Under the pieces are notes generated by a model that saw nothing but the letters and a program-made list of their open reading frames with translations, was not told the DNA's origin and did not search any database. Below, in pieces: positions 14,965 to 15,856 of a stretch of 15,856 bases of DNA. Each line of letters starts with the position of its first letter. Positions within the stretch are counted from its first letter, which is position 1. The translations under genes were made by a program, and so were the position numbers. Source of the DNA: DATFKA01 sp042095835 (GTDB lineage Bacteria > Bacteroidota > Bacteroidia > Chitinophagales > Saprospiraceae); NCBI GenBank assembly GCA_042095835.1, contig JBELML010000149.1, positions 1 to 15,856 on the forward strand. Reading direction: 5' to 3'.

Positions 14965-15741
14965 TTATCTGCCTGCTCTCTGTAGAGCGATCTGCGTAAA
15001 ATCTTCTTCTGCCAAAGGCGAGGTGAAATCATACTCACCAAACTCCAATAAAGTGGCTTTCCCTGATTGATGGTTGACCATGTTAAAGGTCAAAGCCCGC
15101 CAAAATTTACCCTTGTAGAGTTTGTAATTGCTATAAGTCAAGGTCTTTAAAAGGGCATTTTTACGATCATAGAATTCTATTTTCTCGACGCGATAGCCTT
15201 TCCCTTTGTTATAAGTAACGAGCCTTCTGGTGTAGCCTGATTTAAGGTCTACGGGATCTTGCTCTACAATTAGTAAGTCGCCTTTTGCTTCAACAAATTT
15301 GTAGTTATACTTTTCTACCTCTTGGGAAGACAGATCTTCGTAGGCAAATTCACTACCTACAAATGGCCCAGATTTATTGTTAGAAGAGATTCTTTTCACC
15401 CTTTTGATTGATGGTAAATAGAGCCACTGATCATCTGCTCCCGTTTTGTGTGTAAAAGTCAAGGTGGAAGTTCCTTTCACATCTTTAGGGGTCTCAAAGA
15501 CGATCAATGACTTGTCACCATCTTCGGTTAACTCCAGGGTGCGTGTTGTTAGAGTGCGCTTACTGGTCTGACCATTTTTGTTGGTTAGGGTCATATTCAG
15601 CTCGACAATAGAGCTACCAAAACCTTCATCGGCCTTCTCTGCTGCTTTAGCGATTTGTAAGCCTCGCTCTTCTGCTGATTGAGCGGTTGATGTCCAGGTC
15701 CAAGCCATAGCGATGGCTAAGAGAAAAATTACTTTTTTCAT
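14965..15741 (-). CDS. LolA-like periplasmic outer-membrane lipoprotein-sorting family protein (PF17131 type)
   Basis: This 258-residue protein has a signal peptide (~1-20, ending STA|Q) and a single LolA/LolB-like fold. The family motif is clear: TSTLTFTHKTGADDQWLYLP then KRVKRISSNNKSGPFVGSEF and AYEDL, spanning ~91-137. This points to the PF17131 branch rather than to classical LolA, which lacks this motif. Members bind a hydrophobic ligand in the periplasm and are usually encoded with an MMPL-type RND exporter and an outer-membrane barrel. The barrel gene follows here; the exporter is not in the window. The start is supported by the MKKVIFLLAIA signal peptide and an A-rich AAATTTAAACAA leader. 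Its ligand is unknown. It is not the essential housekeeping LolA. Confidence 0.87.
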   Translation of the reverse strand: MKKVIFLLAIAMAWTWTSTAQSAEERGLQIAKAAEKADEGFGSSIVELNMTLTNKNGQTSKRTLTTRTLELTEDGDKSLIVFETPKDVKGTSTLTFTHKTGADDQWLYLPSIKRVKRISSNNKSGPFVGSEFAYEDLSSQEVEKYNYKFVEAKGDLLIVEQDPVDLKSGYTRRLVTYNKGKGYRVEKIEFYDRKNALLKTLTYSNYKLYKGKFWRALTFNMVNHQSGKATLLEFGEYDFTSPLAEEDFTQIALQRAGR

Positions 15742-15785
15742 TTGTTTAAATTTTTATAATTAGAAGTCTGTATTTTTTTAATCTA

Positions 15786-15852
15786 TTAGGTAACGTACTA
15801 TGGCAAACGCACCAAAAAATCATCCTGCAATTTTTTATAATTCCTACTGAAA
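15786..15852 (-). repeat. Terminal repeat copy B, upstream of the LolA-like gene
   Basis: The reverse complement of 15802-15852 matches 1-52 (47 of 52 aligned positions, one gap). The shared ACCTAA follows after a 10-base insertion, at 15786-15791. The copy ends 4 bases before the end of the window and lies ~60-110 bases before the LolA-like start, pointing at it just as copy A points at the GH16 gene. The spacer between repeat and gene is not conserved. Confidence 0.8.
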
Positions 15853-15856
15853 CTCC

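Noticed and set aside
1..15856. A 15.8-kb transposon bounded by terminal inverted repeats
   Set aside because: No transposase, integrase or resolvase is encoded and target-site duplications cannot be seen; contig ends in a dispersed repeat or a shared leader are simpler. Kept only as an open option in the findings.

Overview
The window looks like a piece of a Bacteroidota chromosome, most plausibly a marine Saprospiria/Lewinella-type organism. The evidence is a secreted laminarinase-type enzyme ending in a type IX secretion (T9SS) sorting domain, A-rich translation starts with few Shine-Dalgarno sites, TAnnTTTG-like promoter elements, and lipoproteins of Bacteroidota style. The genus is inference. 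There is no transposase, integrase, tRNA, rRNA or CRISPR array. Both ends of the window lie in the same ~50-bp repeat in opposite orientation, so this may be a whole contig broken at a dispersed repeat.

Layout. (1) 1-2650: a stand-alone GH16 endo-beta-glucanase with several accessory domains and a T9SS tail, closed by a very strong hairpin terminator. (2) 2796-9423: a three-gene tripartite efflux operon. It encodes an outer-membrane TolC-type channel carrying an extra N-terminal periplasmic-binding-protein domain, then a lipoprotein periplasmic adaptor, then an RND inner-membrane pump. The genes are 5 and 10 nt apart, and a palindrome lies upstream. (3) 9424-9860: a cold-shock protein with a long leader. 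(4) 9866-12412: a divergent pair. On the minus strand is a membrane-anchored protein with a cytoplasmic DNA-binding-like domain and a periplasmic jelly-roll-like domain. On the plus strand is a secreted protein of the DUF1080-like jelly-roll type. They share a short intergenic region with a perfect palindrome.

(5) 12413-13140: a G-rich tandem array of ~127-bp units built from degenerate heptamers, interrupted by exactly 100 N, so its true length is unknown. (6) 13206-13616: a small exported Dabb-domain lipoprotein. (7) 13613-15741 (minus strand): a LolA-like periplasmic protein (PF17131 type) and an outer-membrane beta-barrel protein. This pair usually accompanies an MMPL-type RND exporter, which is not in the window.

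How the genes may work together: the theme is the cell envelope, covering polysaccharide attack outside the cell, efflux across both membranes, a candidate transmembrane glycan sensor with a secreted jelly-roll partner, and an outer-membrane lipid or lipoprotein trafficking pair. The most unusual items are the binding-protein/TolC fusion, the divergent sensor/secreted-protein pair with matching folds, the heptamer-based tandem array, and the repeat shared by both ends.
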